Notes: generated from the letters alone by a model not told the origin. Shown: positions 10,164 to 22,125, counted from the stretch's first letter. The stretch is 64,000 nt of DNA from Chimonanthus salicifolius (GCA_013350335.1 CM023538.1:50357195-50421194); one strand, 5' to 3'. Program-made: numbers and translations.

Positions 10164-11088
10164 CGAAATCTTCACGTAGGAGTGCACAATGAAGAATGGT
10201 ATTGCCATCAGCCCTTGGCCTGTCTATGGTATTTGGATCAGCATATTTGTAAAGAATTCTGAAAAGAATTCTGTAGTTAACGATTGTGAAACGATGCTTA
10301 CCAACAATGAACAGAGGAGTCTCTCCCTTGCAATTAACTTCATTAACTAGTTCAGGACAAGCATTGGCCATGCTTTTGCATAAATCTTTCATGTAATATT
10401 TGGATACAGCAAGGTGGAGAGTAGTGTTACCCTTCTCGTCATTTATCTTTAACGTGCTTTCGTTATCTTGAACTTGTTCAAAGTTCAAATGTTTTCTTTG
10501 CATCCAAAGTACTCAAAGAGTAAACTGCCATGTGCAACGGTGTTGAATGGGGTGGAAGTGTGAACGGTGTTGATTTGGGTGGGAGTGTGATGTGATTCAA
10601 GGTATTGATCATAGCCTCGTACCTATCAACTCTATCATTCCAGCTTCCATCATAACAACATCTTGTAAAAAGGGATAGAGCTGTCTCTCCTTCCTCGTTG
10701 CATTCCTCAATTAGATCTGGAAAGTAAGACAGAATATCAGACGTCTTCTGGATACCTTGGGCTGCAGCAGCTGCATGGAGGACTGTGTTCCCTTCCTCGT
10801 CCTTTATCTTCACATCATCTCTATCAACAAGTGGAGAGCAGTTTGATTTCTTCGTTTGCAATTGGGCATCGTTGCCTTTCTTGCAAGAGGCACCTTCTCA
10901 TAAGCTTCAACCAAAATTTCTCAATATTCCTCTTCGACGCTTTGGTATATCAGAATCTGTAGTTTTGCATAACAGGAAATCTCCCCATACCAGTTCGAGT
11001 GATTCTCATAAGCTTTCAGCCAATCACGCCATGTAATTTCGTCCTCCATCCGAGTCACCAACTCATGAATGCTCATTTGGTCCTCCAT
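10164..11088 (-). pseudogene. Ankyrin gene first exon: first ankyrin block
   Basis: The start at 11088 is the first ATG of the frame MEDQMSIHELVTRM, followed by LKAYENHSNWYGEI and EAYEKVPLARKAT. Several ankyrin repeats follow: QTALHLLIE, then after a frameshift EEGNTVLHAAAA, EEGETALSLF, STPLHMAV, then after another frameshift EKGNTTLHLAV, KGETPLFIVG and DGNTILHCALL. It ends DFG at a GTATC donor (10162-10163). The stop TGA at 10921-10923 and the frameshifts near 10820 and 10490 make it non-coding today. Multiple copies of the TPLH/NT.LH ankyrin core make the family assignment firm. Confidence 0.88.
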
Positions 11089-12830
11089 CGAACTCACTAA
11101 CTGGAGACTAGGGAACCCAGCCCTCTTCTTCCTTCTCTTTCGACTGAGTGATGCCTCTCTTGTGCCTCTGCTACCTTGATTTTTTTCCTTCTTAAAGGTA
11201 CAAAGGCGTTTACATCTGATTTCAATTATTTTCCTTGATTTTTTTGCCTTTTTAAAGATACAAAGGCTTTTACTTCGACTGGGTTGATTTTAATCAATAA
11301 TAGAATCCGCATTTATCAAATATCTCAAATACAGAGAAAATGCTATTACTCTATTTAAGTTTATAGTCTCTATTAATATCGTATGGCTAATCATTTACGT
11401 TCAGTTCTTTATATATTTAAATCAATTTTATATTAAAATTATGATTAAATAATTACTTATAGAGACTATCGAACTATTCAAGATACCCTATTAAATTATA
11501 TAAATTCTTAATTTAAAATTACAAAATATATTATATGAATATTTTACTTATAATACTCAATTCAGCACATGATTATTCATATAACTTGAATATGACTCAA
11601 AATTTGTGCTTGTAGAAAAATGGGTTTAAACACATGTATCAATTAAATCATTTCTATTTTTTTATTAAAATAATTCCTATTTAGATTAAAAGTAGTGAGA
11701 TATAAGTGGGCCAAAATTGAGCTAAAAATTCAATTTTAAGTTAAAAGTACTAAGTATTCTTAAAATTTTCAAAGATAAAGATCTCTTGTAAATTGATAAT
11801 TAAGATCAAGTGATTATAAATTGAATTTTAAATCTAAATTCAATCTATTTTTAACTCAGCATATCTCCTTTTAATATTAACAATTTATTTTTTATAATTT
11901 TAAAATAGTTCAATTTTAGCTTAACATATTTCTAAACTCTTATATATATATATATATATATATATAACCTAATTGAACGTCTTAAATATTCTAAATTCAT
12001 CAATAATTAACGTTCTAAATAAGGGTTCAAAATTCGACAGTGCCAAAATATCGATCAATATAAACAATATCAAATATTGGCTGATATTTTGGCTGAACTT
12101 ATTGTTTCTCCTTTTTTATTTCAAATATCAGTTAGTTTCATTTTTTAGTTTTTTCTAAATTTAAAAAATAAAAATAGTTTTTTTTTAAAAAAATATATGT
12201 TTTTGAAAAAAATACATAATATTGGCCAATATCAAGGCCGATATTTTGCGATATGGACTGCACCAATTTTGATTTATTTTTATTTTTAGTCTTTAAAATT
12301 TTAAAATATTGATCAATATTTTAAGCAGATATATATCTTAAATATAGCCGATATTATAACCTTTGCTTTTAAATACCAATTCAATTGAAGTCCAAAGCCT
12401 TCATGTATGGGTGAAAAAAACTGAGAAATGGAAGGAGAGTCTGAGTTAAATCTCACCAACAGCTGATGGTAATAAATTATTGGAAGACGTGCACACGCCA
12501 ATTCAATAATTCGAGATACAACAGCTGATGCTAATTGATAGCGATATATCAGTAGCCACACGTGCCGTTTATCACGTTTTCTTTTGTCAAATCACTGCTT
12601 CTTAACTTTTTGACATGAAAATTGACTGGTGAAAGATTTTTTTTTTTAATAACAAAAGAAAAGAGAAAAATGAATGTAAAAAATTTGAATAAAATACATA
12701 TTTCACAAATTTCTTTTTCAAATTTAGACGTGGAAACCTAATGTAAAACCTTGATGAACAATACTCACTTTTTTTAGACACACCAAGTTAGATCATGTTG
12801 TAATTTAGTGATCCAGCTCATAATCCAAAG
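11089..12830. other. Upstream/intergenic AT-rich region
   Basis: Bases 11176-11290 contain a diverged ~57-bp direct duplication (CCTTGATTTTTTT...ACAAAGGC...TTTAC twice). The rest is very AT-rich with a TA tract at 11941. A G-box CACGTG is at 12559-12564, with no gene near enough to assign it to. No coding sequence is supported. Confidence 0.55.
12030..12360. repeat. Diverged GCCGATATT-type dispersed repeat
   Basis: Repeated GGC(C/T)GATATTTTG and ATATTGGCC blocks with inverted segments. The same texture recurs in lipase intron 1 (about 32670-32875). It is probably a decayed nonautonomous element; the ends are not definable. Confidence 0.45.
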
Positions 12831-12949
12831 CTATACATCAAGCATTGTCAATGTATAGGGTGGTAGTGGCAGGCGATATATCGAGCAGGGTCGATGGGTC
12901 GATGGTTAGACACATCGACAAGGGTCGATATGTCGAGCCATGTGGCGAC

Positions 12950-13175
12950 TTTATGAAGTCCCACATCAGAAGTTAAGGTAAAGGTTGAGGGGTTTATAAG
13001 GCTTATGTGTCGCTCAATACAGTACCACACATTTTGGGCCTGGATGTTTGGGTAAAGCTCAATGCAAAGTCTTGTGGACTCCACCGATTTGTGGGTCCAA
13101 AGCGGATAATATTGTACCAAACCTTAGTGTTAAAACGGCAGCGCCTCGGAGGGATAGGTCATTACACATGTAGCT
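12950..13175 (+). repeat. Degenerate TRIM-like solo LTR
   Basis: It has the order of short motifs seen in the TRIM LTRs at 17461 and 29575: AGTCCCACATC near the start, CCAAAGCGGATAATATTG in the middle, and GGTCATTACA at the end (about 13156-13167). No PBS or partner LTR was found. The motif order supports relationship; the borders are approximate. Confidence 0.55.
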
Positions 13176-13207
13176 CAAATTTGGCACCTCCCGACTTTCT
13201 AAAGTAG

Positions 13208-14269
13208 GAGATTATGAGTTAAACTATAGACATGTAAACTATTTCACAATTTTTTGATACACCAAAAGTAAAAGGTGACATACCAACTAGTTTCAGGGAG
13301 ATGTAAACAGATTCTATTTGGATTATCTACGATGCTGAATTATATAAAAATCTTAAATTTAAGATTTACATTTTCTTAATTTTAGATTTAGATTTCAGAG
13401 TTAGATATTTTTATAAAATAAAAAAACTTTGGTATTATAATAATTAAAGACAAATCAAATTAATTAAAGAGTTAAAATTTATTATTAAAAATTTAAAGAT
13501 CGAACAAAATATATAATTAATGAAACTTTAAAAACGCATAATAGTGACTTCCAAAAAACAAAATTTTAATACGTGTACGAAAAAATACATAATAAAGTAC
13601 AAAAAATCATAACATAGATAGAAAAAAACTCATAATTAAGATAATAAAATTTTACTGCATCTCACTTGTAATGCTATCTCTTAATTTGAAGTTTAATAGA
13701 TAATATAATATGAATATTAGTATTTTTTCTTCGTATAACTTAACAAGTAATCTATTTATTTAATAAAGTAAGTAGTTAGTTATTAGATTCAGACATGATT
13801 AATCACAATATGAATAAATGACTATTAGAATTCATATGGCTTTTTGTTTCCGTTCTTGGAGTATGTATATGGTAGATTTATATTTCTTATTGTTTTATGT
13901 TATTTTGCAAAATGATTATATGATATATTAAGAGTAAATTTCATATTATTTTGTATATTGAACTTTTGTTGTGTTTTATATTAATATTGTTTGTGTTACA
14001 TATTTGATTTTATAGGAGTGGGAGAAACCATCATCTGTCATAATTTTTTTATGAGATTTAAACATATTTATTTTATATTTTTGTGTTTTTTAAAGGAGCG
14101 AAATGTCTAAATAGGTAATGGATTTGGGCAAATTCAAACGAATTACTTTTAAAAGAGTATATATTTGGGGTCAGGATGTTAGTGACCCAAACCCAAATGA
14201 GACTTGATCAGACCAATCCAATTGATAAATAATCAATATCTTGATGTTGGCAATCCAAATCCAATTTAA
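13208..14269. other. AT-rich DNA, nothing recognised
   Basis: No open frame with family support, no repeat ends and no RNA gene was seen. Confidence 0.55.
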
Positions 14270-14617
14270 ACATGCGCCCCTTGCTTTGTCTTAAGTTATA
14301 AAATATCATGTGCCCCTCTTATTGCCTCTTTTAATCAAGAAAGCCCCTTTTTAAATGATCCATGCGCATCACCTAGATATGAATCTCTCTATACACAGCC
14401 ATGCAATATTATCTCCTTCCTTATTTATATAATATTGCAATACTAATTTAAATTCAACTCCATTTAATTTTTATTGAAAACAATTCCAAAACCGTTGGGT
14501 CCTAATTGGGCCAATGACCCAACTCTTTACCCAATTTAAGATCTATAACTAATATTCACAAATTAAATGGATTATTTTCATACAAAATAATAAATTGAAA
14601 ATCCGGGGTGTTACAGA
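14270..14617 (-). repeat. Gypsy LTR fragment (family of the 39204 element)
   Basis: Reverse-complemented, it begins TGTAACACCCCGGATTTTCA at 14617 and follows the LTR starts at 39204 and 42978 (GAAAATAATCCATTTAAT, GACCCAACGG). The left part resembles the GTGCCCCTCT region also seen near 63800. No internal region is attached. Confidence 0.75.
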
Positions 14618-16064
14618 GATTAAGAGAGAATAGGATTTGGATTGGCAAAGGGAAATTCAAATTTGCTATGTAGTTTTAGGTTTTGTGCAATGAAATGATG
14701 AATGAATGGATGAGATTAAGAGATGAGATGAATGAATGGATGATGATAGGAAGATGAAATGGAGGATTAACTAGGTGTGAAATTCGAATGGATTGGATTG
14801 GGATTGAGAAAATCGTGTGAGGTGTTGTGATTGGATGATGAGGTGTGTTAAGATCCTAGGAATGTATCTAGATGCCTTTTAGTATAAGTGCATGGAGAGG
14901 TTTCAGGTTGTAAAAGTCATGGGATGATGACATGTAAAATGCGCATGGAGGCTAGCTTGAACTACAAGTCGTTTATTGCTTAGGGTTTATGAATAGAGGG
15001 CTTAGATTGAATGGGTTTTGATCTAATGACTTAAAGGTATTTTGGATGAAATAATTATATGAATGGGTAGATGGTTAATGGAGGGTTTGGATGCACAAAT
15101 GGATCTAAATGCATGATTGAATGCATGACTTGATTCCAAGATGATATATGTATGTGATGGATGCATGTTGAGGCTCTAGGGTTTCTAAAAGATGAATGAA
15201 TGGATGTGATTGAATTACCTAATATCTAATGGATAAGATGCTCAATGCATGAAATGAATGCTTAAATTAATAGGTGATGCATGGATGAACACTAATCTAA
15301 TGTTGAGATGATCATGATGATGATTGACGACCTAGATCTAATGATAGATGAATGGATGGATTAGATTTGATGGTGGATTTAAGGTTTGTCCTAATTAGGT
15401 ATGTGAGATGGAAGGTTAAGATCTAAGATGGATGTTGGATGGTGTGGACGTGAAGTTGGATTATGGGTTCTGGACTTAGGTAAATTCAAATATAGACCAT
15501 GGAGTTCATTGGACTTGGGCTTTGGATTTGGATCTAGACCTCAACTCAGACCCATTTGAATTGGATTTGAGAGCTTGGGCCTTAGTTGGACTGAACTTGC
15601 ACACTCGGCTGACCTAAAGTGTGAAATGCGCATGGGCTTACATGTGGCTTGGCCCATTGAAGCTTTGTTGAGCATAGTTTGGCCCATTTGAATTGAATAT
15701 TGGCCCAATGACTTGAAATTCAAGCTCTGGCACTAGGATTGTAGCTTTTAACCTCTAAAATTAAATAATTATTCAGCTACTTTAAATCTAAAAATTATTA
15801 ATTAATCATAGACCCTCATAAGTGGATCTAGATTGATTAATTTAAATGTCCTAGAATATGACATAAAATAATTATAATAATTTTAGGTCTTCTCTTTAAA
15901 GCTCTAAACATGCAATCATCTGCTGTTTTAGCTTGATTTTCCAGAACTTTTCATTTTTTACTACAAAACTGACGAACTACATATAATGCATCATTATATA
16001 CATAATCGAGGATTAACTGACCCAATAATGAATGGGTAAAAATGTAATATTTCAATGCTCAACA
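14618..16064 (-). repeat. LTR of family E, minus orientation
   Basis: Its 5' end on the minus strand, TGTTGAGCATTGAAATATTA at 16064, matches the LTR start at 58397. The body has the same GGGCCAAGC and TGGGCCAA blocks. The low-complexity GAATGGATGA composition is the complement of the CATTCATC runs at 59000-59700. The far end abuts the gypsy LTR fragment at 14617, with no clear CA terminus, so it is probably truncated. Confidence 0.75.
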
Positions 16065-16065
16065 A

Positions 16066-16575
16066 TCGTCAAGGACTAGATACTCCAAGTAGGATGCTTG
16101 TAGTGATTCTTTAGACTGGAAAGACTGTTGATTCTCCAATTATGCAAAGTATCCTATCTTCCTACAGTTTTTGGGCACGTGTATTATTTGATAAAGGTGT
16201 ATTCCATTCATTTTTTGCATCATGGTTTGCTCATTTGTTGGGACTTGAGACTGAGTTAGTTAGCACACCCTTGCGTGTCATATCCCCGCTGGGACGGGAG
16301 ACTGTAGTTGAGAAAGAGTGCAGAACATGTGTTATGATTGTTGGTACTCTTGAGAGAGAGTTTGATTTGCTAGTTATAGATTTGTCTGGATTTGATGTGA
16401 TTTTGGATATGACTAATTATCAGCCCACAACATTGTTATTATTTGTTTTGAGAGAAAAATATTTGGTTGATCTTTGAAGGATGATGAGTTTGTCAGTAGA
16501 CTGAGTCTGACCCTCAGTCCGGTTGTGAGTTCGTTTGCGGTAATCAGTTGTTCAGGACATGATTGCTAGTTTGGG
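16066..16575 (+). pseudogene. Gypsy copy A: aspartic protease remnant
   Basis: The frame 16142-16477 reads VLFDKGVFHSFFASWFAHLL, then TPLGRE-like text, CRTCVMIVG, FDLLVIDLSGFDVILDM. This is the protease between gag and RT of plant gypsy elements. The active-site D(S/T)GA is altered to DKGV, so the enzyme would be inactive. Sequence related to FVSRL follows in another frame and then stops abruptly at about 16575, where an unrelated LTR fragment begins. RT is missing from this copy. Confidence 0.85.
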
Positions 16576-18236
16576 TTCTGGAATTATTAAATATAAATTC
16601 ATGTTCTCTATTTATTAAAATTCTAATTAAGAAAATCATAATGTCCATTAAGTCAGAATTTTTCAATTCAAATCTTAGGCTTAGGCAGAATTTCTACTCT
16701 CCTTTCCGAGTCTAAAAATAAGCTACTCTTTGAAAAGAGCATAGATCTGAAAAAGTTAAGTTCCACCGATCCTAAATGGGGTTATACTTTCCTTGAAAAC
16801 TCTTAAATTAATTTATTCCATAACATCATAAAAAGAAGTAAAATAACAAAAAAAAATCACCATAAAATATTTAACAATTGGGAAGACCATAAATCTAAAG
16901 AAGCTACCATGAATTTCATTCAAATAAATTGGAAATTAAAATTATAATGCTTTGGAGCTTTTGCATCTAAGACATGAAAAAAAAAAAAAAATACATGAAC
17001 TCATTTCGAATATTCCTTTCTCCTCCAGTCTTTTTAGCCTCCAATCTTCAGTTCACCTTTGTTCCTTTCTCAAACTCGAATTTTACTTCCACCTGGGACC
17101 CATATTGATAATGAAAAAGAGGTGGAATACTAATGGAAAATCAATATGGGACTTGTCCATGGTCGAATTTTGCATAGTGACAGTCGTAGGTGGCATGTAA
17201 GATTGTAGCACTAGGATCTAATGGATTTGGACTGCTGACTCACCCTTTTTCTTTTTTGAGTCCTATTTCCATTTTTTTCTCATTCCAAAACACTCCATAC
17301 GATTTGCACAATGCTTTCTACAAATGTGTGTATTCCATTTTGGCCTCGTTCGAATATAGCATATGGGATTTAGAGAGATTTTCTCTATGAGTTTTCTAAG
17401 AGTCCAAATCTCATTTAATCTCTTTTCTTTTATTCATGCGAATTCATCTTGAAGTGTTATTGTGATACCCTTCCCTCACACCACCGATGTGGGGACTCTC
17501 ACATTGGTAGTAGAGGAAAAATGAGGAGGGCTTATATGAGGCCAACCCCTCTTGACAAAGCGAGACGTGTTTTGGGCAGGGCCATGTGGGCCCGGGCCCA
17601 AAAGCAAAATCGTGCTGGCTCACTTGTGTACGAGGCCCAGAACAGACAATTTCTTGCTGAGTCAAGCTCTAAGCCTTGTGTTCAGGTCGGGTCGTTACAA
17701 ATTTTGTATCAAAGCCGAGGTTCTACACTCGGACTGTGTGGGCCTTTCCTTCTTCCCTGGTGTTGTGGATCGGGTCAAGCAGGGGTAGGCTTGAGGCCTT
17801 AGGGGGGGTGATTGTGATACCTTGCCCTCACACCACCAATGGGGGGAATCCCACATCGGTAGTAGAGGAAAATGAGGAGGCTTATATGAGGCCAACCCCT
17901 CTTGACAAAGCGAGGTGCGTTTTGGGCCGAGCCATGTGGGCCCTGTCCCAAAAGCAAAACCTTCCGGGCTCGCTTGTGTACGAGTCTCAGAGCGGACAAT
18001 TTCTTGCTTAGTCAAGCCCTAAGCTTTGTGTTCGGGTTGGGTCGTTACAGTCATGCGCATATCCCATGCCAACTTATGCTCCATACGATTCTTAATTCCA
18101 ATCCACTTTATTCGGATTTCTCAATTTCCAAAAGCCTTTTACGAATCTTGTTTCACTTCCTTGGTTTGCAGGATTTCCATTGGTTTCCAAAAATCTCTCA
18201 CCTCATTCACATGTTCAAATTATCCTCTGGACAGTG
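16576..18236 (-). repeat. Athila-like LTR fragment (family of 35864), interrupted by a TRIM
   Basis: On the minus strand this matches the LTRs at 35864 and 54103. Shared blocks include GCCTAAGNNTTGAATTGAAA, TTAGAATTTTAAT, TGGGACCCATATT, GAGGTGGAATA and TATGGAG with CGCATGA. Both LTR ends are lost. It occupies the gap in gypsy copy A between protease and RNase H and is itself split by the TRIM at 17461-18049. Confidence 0.75.
17461..18049 (+). mobile_element. Complete TRIM (miniature LTR retrotransposon)
   Basis: Two direct LTRs, 17461-17699 and 17813-18049 (TGTGATACC...GTCGTTACA), flank only about 113 bases of internal DNA. That DNA starts with a PBS-like TTTGTATCAAAGC (cf. TGGTATCAGAGC, initiator-Met tRNA) and ends with a purine tract TTAGGGGGGG. 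Flanks GTTAT (17456-17460) and GTCAT (18050-18054) look like a 5-bp target duplication with one change. It encodes nothing, so it needs proteins supplied in trans. Confidence 0.9.
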
Positions 18237-19617
18237 GCCAGTACCAAGATTGGTCAGTGGCAAATACTTGAGACAACTGCAGATTATGATCTTCAGTTGG
18301 TCGAACTCAATGGTTCAGTTGGATATATAATTTAGCTGTGCAACCTATGCTTGTGGATAAGGTAATAAAGGCAAAGCAATTAGACCCTATGTCTTCAAAG
18401 TTGAGACAGGAAGTACTTCAAGGGCAAAGCCCTGAAGGATGGTCAGTGAGATCAGACGGTGGATTGGTTCTTCAAGGACGATTGTTTGTACCTATTATGG
18501 ATCAGTGTAGAGATGAGGTACTTAACTAGTTTCATCGTTCCCGTTTCGCAGTACATCCAGGCCGTACTAAGATGTATCATGATATTTGACGACAATTTTG
18601 ATGGAAAGGTTTGAAACGAGATATAGCTATGTGTACACCATTGTCTTACATGTCAGCAAGTTAAGGCTGAGCACCAAAGACTCGGCGAAGAATTACAAAA
18701 CCTTTCAGTGTCTCAGTAGAAATTAGAGGACATTAATATGGATTTTGTGACGATTTTACCGAGGTCACCTAGAGGTAAAAATTCTATCTTGGGAGATTGT
18801 AGATTGTATGACCAATCAACCAATTTCATAGCCATGCAGGTGACAGACTCATGAAAATCTTGAGTAAATTGTGCATCAAGGAGATAATGGTTCATAATAT
18901 GACATCTGTTTTGAACTGCACGGTGTTGCCCATATTGGATAAGTGTTGAGCTATTTTGCGTAGATTATATTGGAAAGTGAAGTTTGAGCCAAGGAGAATG
19001 AGTGTATTTGATGATAGTGATTGTTTACTGAGAGTCGGTGATACGTTTGAGCTAATACCTAGCCGAGATAAGCTTAGAATCACTTTTACGCACAATTTTG
19101 ATGTGTTCAGTGTTGCAGAGTGTTTGTGTGCATTGATGGTGACTTGGGTTGTGTCAGGACCCGTTAAGCTATGGTACACTTTTGGAATTATGTAAGAAAT
19201 GGTGTTAGCGGGTAGGAATATATGTATGGCTACGACATAGTTTATTGGAGAGGTTTTAGTCTCCAAGTTATTGGCCATAGAGCGCCTAGAGTTGGTGATC
19301 TCTCATGCTTGTGATAGGGTTTAGGGTATCTCAGACTCTTCATTTGTTGTTTGAAAGTCTTCGAGACTCCTAGTTCGGTAGAGTGCTTTGATGAGATGTA
19401 CCCATATTTTGTATTCCTTGTGTTAGATTATAGGGCCTTTTAGACACTTATAGACTTTATATTTGCTTTCGGATGCAAATTTTATGTATGAAGAGATAGT
19501 ATGCAATGTGTTGAGCTGCAATATGAGAGCGATGGTGTAGGCCTTATTGCGTTGTCCACATGTGATTGGAGCATGTTGATGACATTATTTGGTTGAGTCT
19601 AGAGAGACTGTCGACCA

Positions 19618-19655
<38 letters not shown>

Positions 19656-19764
19656 TTGAGGGCCCTATGGATGAAGCCCCATGGATTTGTGAGATTTGGA
19701 AAAAAAAGCTAGAGGCCTAGAATAATTGAATTTCAGGGGTGAAATTCTTTTAAGGGGGGTGGAT
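18237..19764 (+). pseudogene. Gypsy copy A: RNase H to integrase remnant and PPT
   Basis: Fragments in several frames include LETTADYDLQLVEL, PLLVD-like text (MLVDKVIKAKQLDPMSSKLR), GRLFVPIMDQCRDEVLN, then FHRSRFAVHPGRTKMYHDI and a WWKGLKRDI-like integrase zinc region, broken by frameshifts and stops. Sequence after about 18900 has no recognisable integrase core. It ends with the purine tract TTTTAAGGGGGGTGGAT immediately before the LTR at 19765. It is homologous to 25018-26312 in copy B. Confidence 0.82.
19619..19650. repeat. TA microsatellite
   Basis: About 15 TA units followed by TTTATATTTGAG, in the untranslated part of gypsy copy A. Confidence 0.9.
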
Positions 19765-21269
19765 TGTAATGGCCCAACCCTAAAAAAAATAAATTAAAAT
19801 ATTATTAAAATATTAAGTCTGTACATAAGTCCGTGTTTGCACAAAATTAAGCTTATTTCACCTCCTTCCTCTTCTAAATAGGCAACCTTTCTTCCCTAAC
19901 AAAAAAAAATTGCTTCCTCTACCTTCCCTTTATTGATTTACACCCACTAAAGGCTTTGAATTAGGATTTCCTACGCTTGGAGTGCCCCTTTGCACCGTTC
20001 CTTCTCCTCCAAAGGTAAGATCTATGATCTTTCTCTTTCTTATTTGATGAGATCTTAATGGGATGTGTTGAGAATGGAATATGTGATGGCTTATAGGCCT
20101 TATTTGGAGAGGAATCCATGGAAGTAATTGGGGATTTTTGTTATGGATCCTCGTTGGGTGCAGATCTGAATTGAAATTGAGTTTTGAACCCATGGGAAGG
20201 AAAGCAAATTTGGGAAAAAGGGTATATGTTAATTTTTTGGGATGAATCATGGGAGGAGATTTGGGGATTTTCCCTTCAATTGAAGGGACTAAATCACATT
20301 TGGGGTAAACCTTGGGTCTAAATTTGGGGATTTTGCTTCTAAGCTTTATTTTGGCCCAATCGATAAACTAATAGGGATGTATTTGTTTTTTTTTTTATTG
20401 ATTAGAGCCTTTGAACCCCGAACCTGTTGAGGTATAACCCGAATATCAACCCGAGACGTCATGATTTTGAGGTTAGGATTGTTACACATATTGTGTGAAT
20501 GCATGTATGTTATTTCATTGATTTAGGGAATGAACTTTGTTATTGATGTGCTTAATGCATGATAAATAGGATGGAAGTGCACTATGCTATGCATGAGATG
20601 TTATTAATTCCTTATTATATGATTTGTAGCATGTCTATTATCTTGTTATAATGATAGAAAATTTGTAATAATTATTGGAGGCCCTTGTGAAAGGCTGAGA
20701 TAATTTATTGATGAGTTTAATTGGGTTTATGTTGTAAAAAAATGAGTTATTGGACTTAAAATGTTAAACCACCATGAGATGGGTTGAATAAATTGCAATG
20801 ACTAAAAATATGTGTAAATAAATCCGATGTGTGTATCTCAAGGTTGGTGTGTAGTCCATGTCCCTAAAATAACCCATTATGATAATTGCGTTGAATGTAT
20901 GAAACGTAATCGAATGTGTTATGTTGCTATCATTGTGAATTAATGGTCATTATATGATTATGACATATACGTTGCCTATGTAATTGTGAATATGATCCAT
21001 TTTGCATTACTCACTGATGTGTGCCTAAGATGCTATTTAGGACGTGAGTATGGATATTGCGTTAATAGGCATGATGATATTGAGAATTGTTAGTGTTGGG
21101 ATGAGACCCAAATAGTTTATAGGACTTGATGCTGTACCACTTTTTGTTTGGGCTCCACTAGTATAAGTCACCACTCCATAGAGGAGATTGGTGTGACAAG
21201 ATAATAGTTTTGTTAACGGAACACTATTGGAACAGTGGCGTCGGCTATGGGACTTGGTCCTACAGTGTT

Positions 21270-21665
21270 GCCGTCAAGGAGTATAGCTCCTATCATGGTT
21301 CGCGTTGTAGGTCGCTGTCACGTCTGTTTGTGGTTGTCATTGAGGAGTATAGGTCCTATCATGCTTCACGCTGTAGGTCGTTGTCACGTCTGTTTGTGGT
21401 TGTCATTGAGGAGTATAGGTCCTATCATGCTTCGCGCTGTAAGTCGCTCTCACGACTGTTTGTGGTTGTCGTTGAGGAGTATAACTCCTATCATGCTTTG
21501 CGCTGTAGGTTTCACTCACGACTGTTTGTGGTTGTCATTGAGGAGTATAGCTCCTATCATGCTTCGCGTTGTAGGTTGCTCTCACGATTTTTTGTGGTTG
21601 TCGTTGATGATTATAGCTCCTATCGTGCTTCGCGTTGTAGGTCGCTCTCACGACTATTGTGTACA
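21270..21665 (+). repeat. 66-bp minisatellite, about six units
   Basis: The unit contains GAGTATAGCTCCTATCATGC, TTCGCG.TGTAGGTCGCT and CACGACTGTTTGTGGTTGTC. The unit length is a multiple of three, which keeps frames open by chance and explains the long but meaningless reading frames here. AGGAG-TATAG-CTCCT forms a small hairpin in most units. Confidence 0.92.
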
Positions 21666-21889
21666 CTTGTTGTATATTTTGCGCTGGGTTAGATACTTGT
21701 GAGCCCTACTTGGGCGGTACTAACTTGGTAAGTCTTATATTGATCACCTTAGAGCTCACTTAATCACCAGAGTTGTGAAAGGACACATTGTGAGGTAGAT
21801 TATCTATGTTGTATGGATATCTATCACTTGTAAGTCGTGGCCTATGTCACTTAATGGATCATGATGTTTGACAACCCATTCCATAAAAG

Positions 21890-22125
21890 TATCCTTGGGT
21901 GGACATTGTGTTCATGTTGATGAGATTGGTATCCTTGGGTGGACATTGTGTTCACGTTGATGAGATAGGTATCATTGGGTGGACATTGTGTTCACGTTGA
22001 TGAGATTGGTATCCTTCGGTGGACATTGTGTTCATATCGATGAGATTGGTATCCTTGGGTGGACATTTTGTCCACGGTTATGAGACTAGTGTCCTTTGGT
22101 GGATATTGTCATTATATTGATGAGT
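21890..22125 (+). repeat. 39-40-bp minisatellite, about six units
   Basis: The unit is GGTATCCTTGGGTGGACATT followed by GTGTTCACGTTGATGAGATT. Units start near 21890, 21930, 21969, 22009, 22049 and 22088; the last is more diverged. Confidence 0.92.

Larger units (their letters stand above)
831..11088 (-). pseudogene. Ankyrin-repeat/PGG membrane protein gene (ACD6/ITN1-like), disrupted
   Basis: This split gene on the minus strand matches the plant ankyrin family that ends in a PGG membrane domain. Proposed exons, 5' to 3': 10164-11088 (ankyrin repeats), possibly 7695-7783 and 6879-6983, then 4824-4912, 4627-4680, 4488-4520, 4210-4422, 2529-2956 (further ankyrin repeats) and 831-994 (start of the PGG domain). 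From 4912 to 994 the splice phases agree throughout. The gene is dead: a TGA stop at 10921-10923, frameshifts near 10820 and 10490, another TGA at 2922-2924, and loss of the C-terminal membrane part through a copia insertion at 830/831. Family members act in defence and stress signalling at membranes; that is family knowledge and is not shown here. Phase does not join cleanly across 7695-6879-4912, so the middle model is tentative. Confidence 0.85.

Noticed and set aside
17449..18015. Overlapping open frames on both strands over the TRIM
   Set aside because: They span LTRs and internal non-coding TRIM sequence; the repeated frames simply mirror the two LTR copies.
18892..19278. 128-codon open frame on the minus strand, with a relative at 25633-25935
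   Set aside because: Antisense to the decayed 3' part of gypsy copies A and B. Its recurrence reflects the repeat, and the two versions differ by frameshifts.
21210..21702. Two overlapping open frames of 155-160 codons with repetitive proteins
   Set aside because: They are produced by a 66-bp minisatellite whose unit is a multiple of three; both frames are open for the same reason and neither resembles a protein family.
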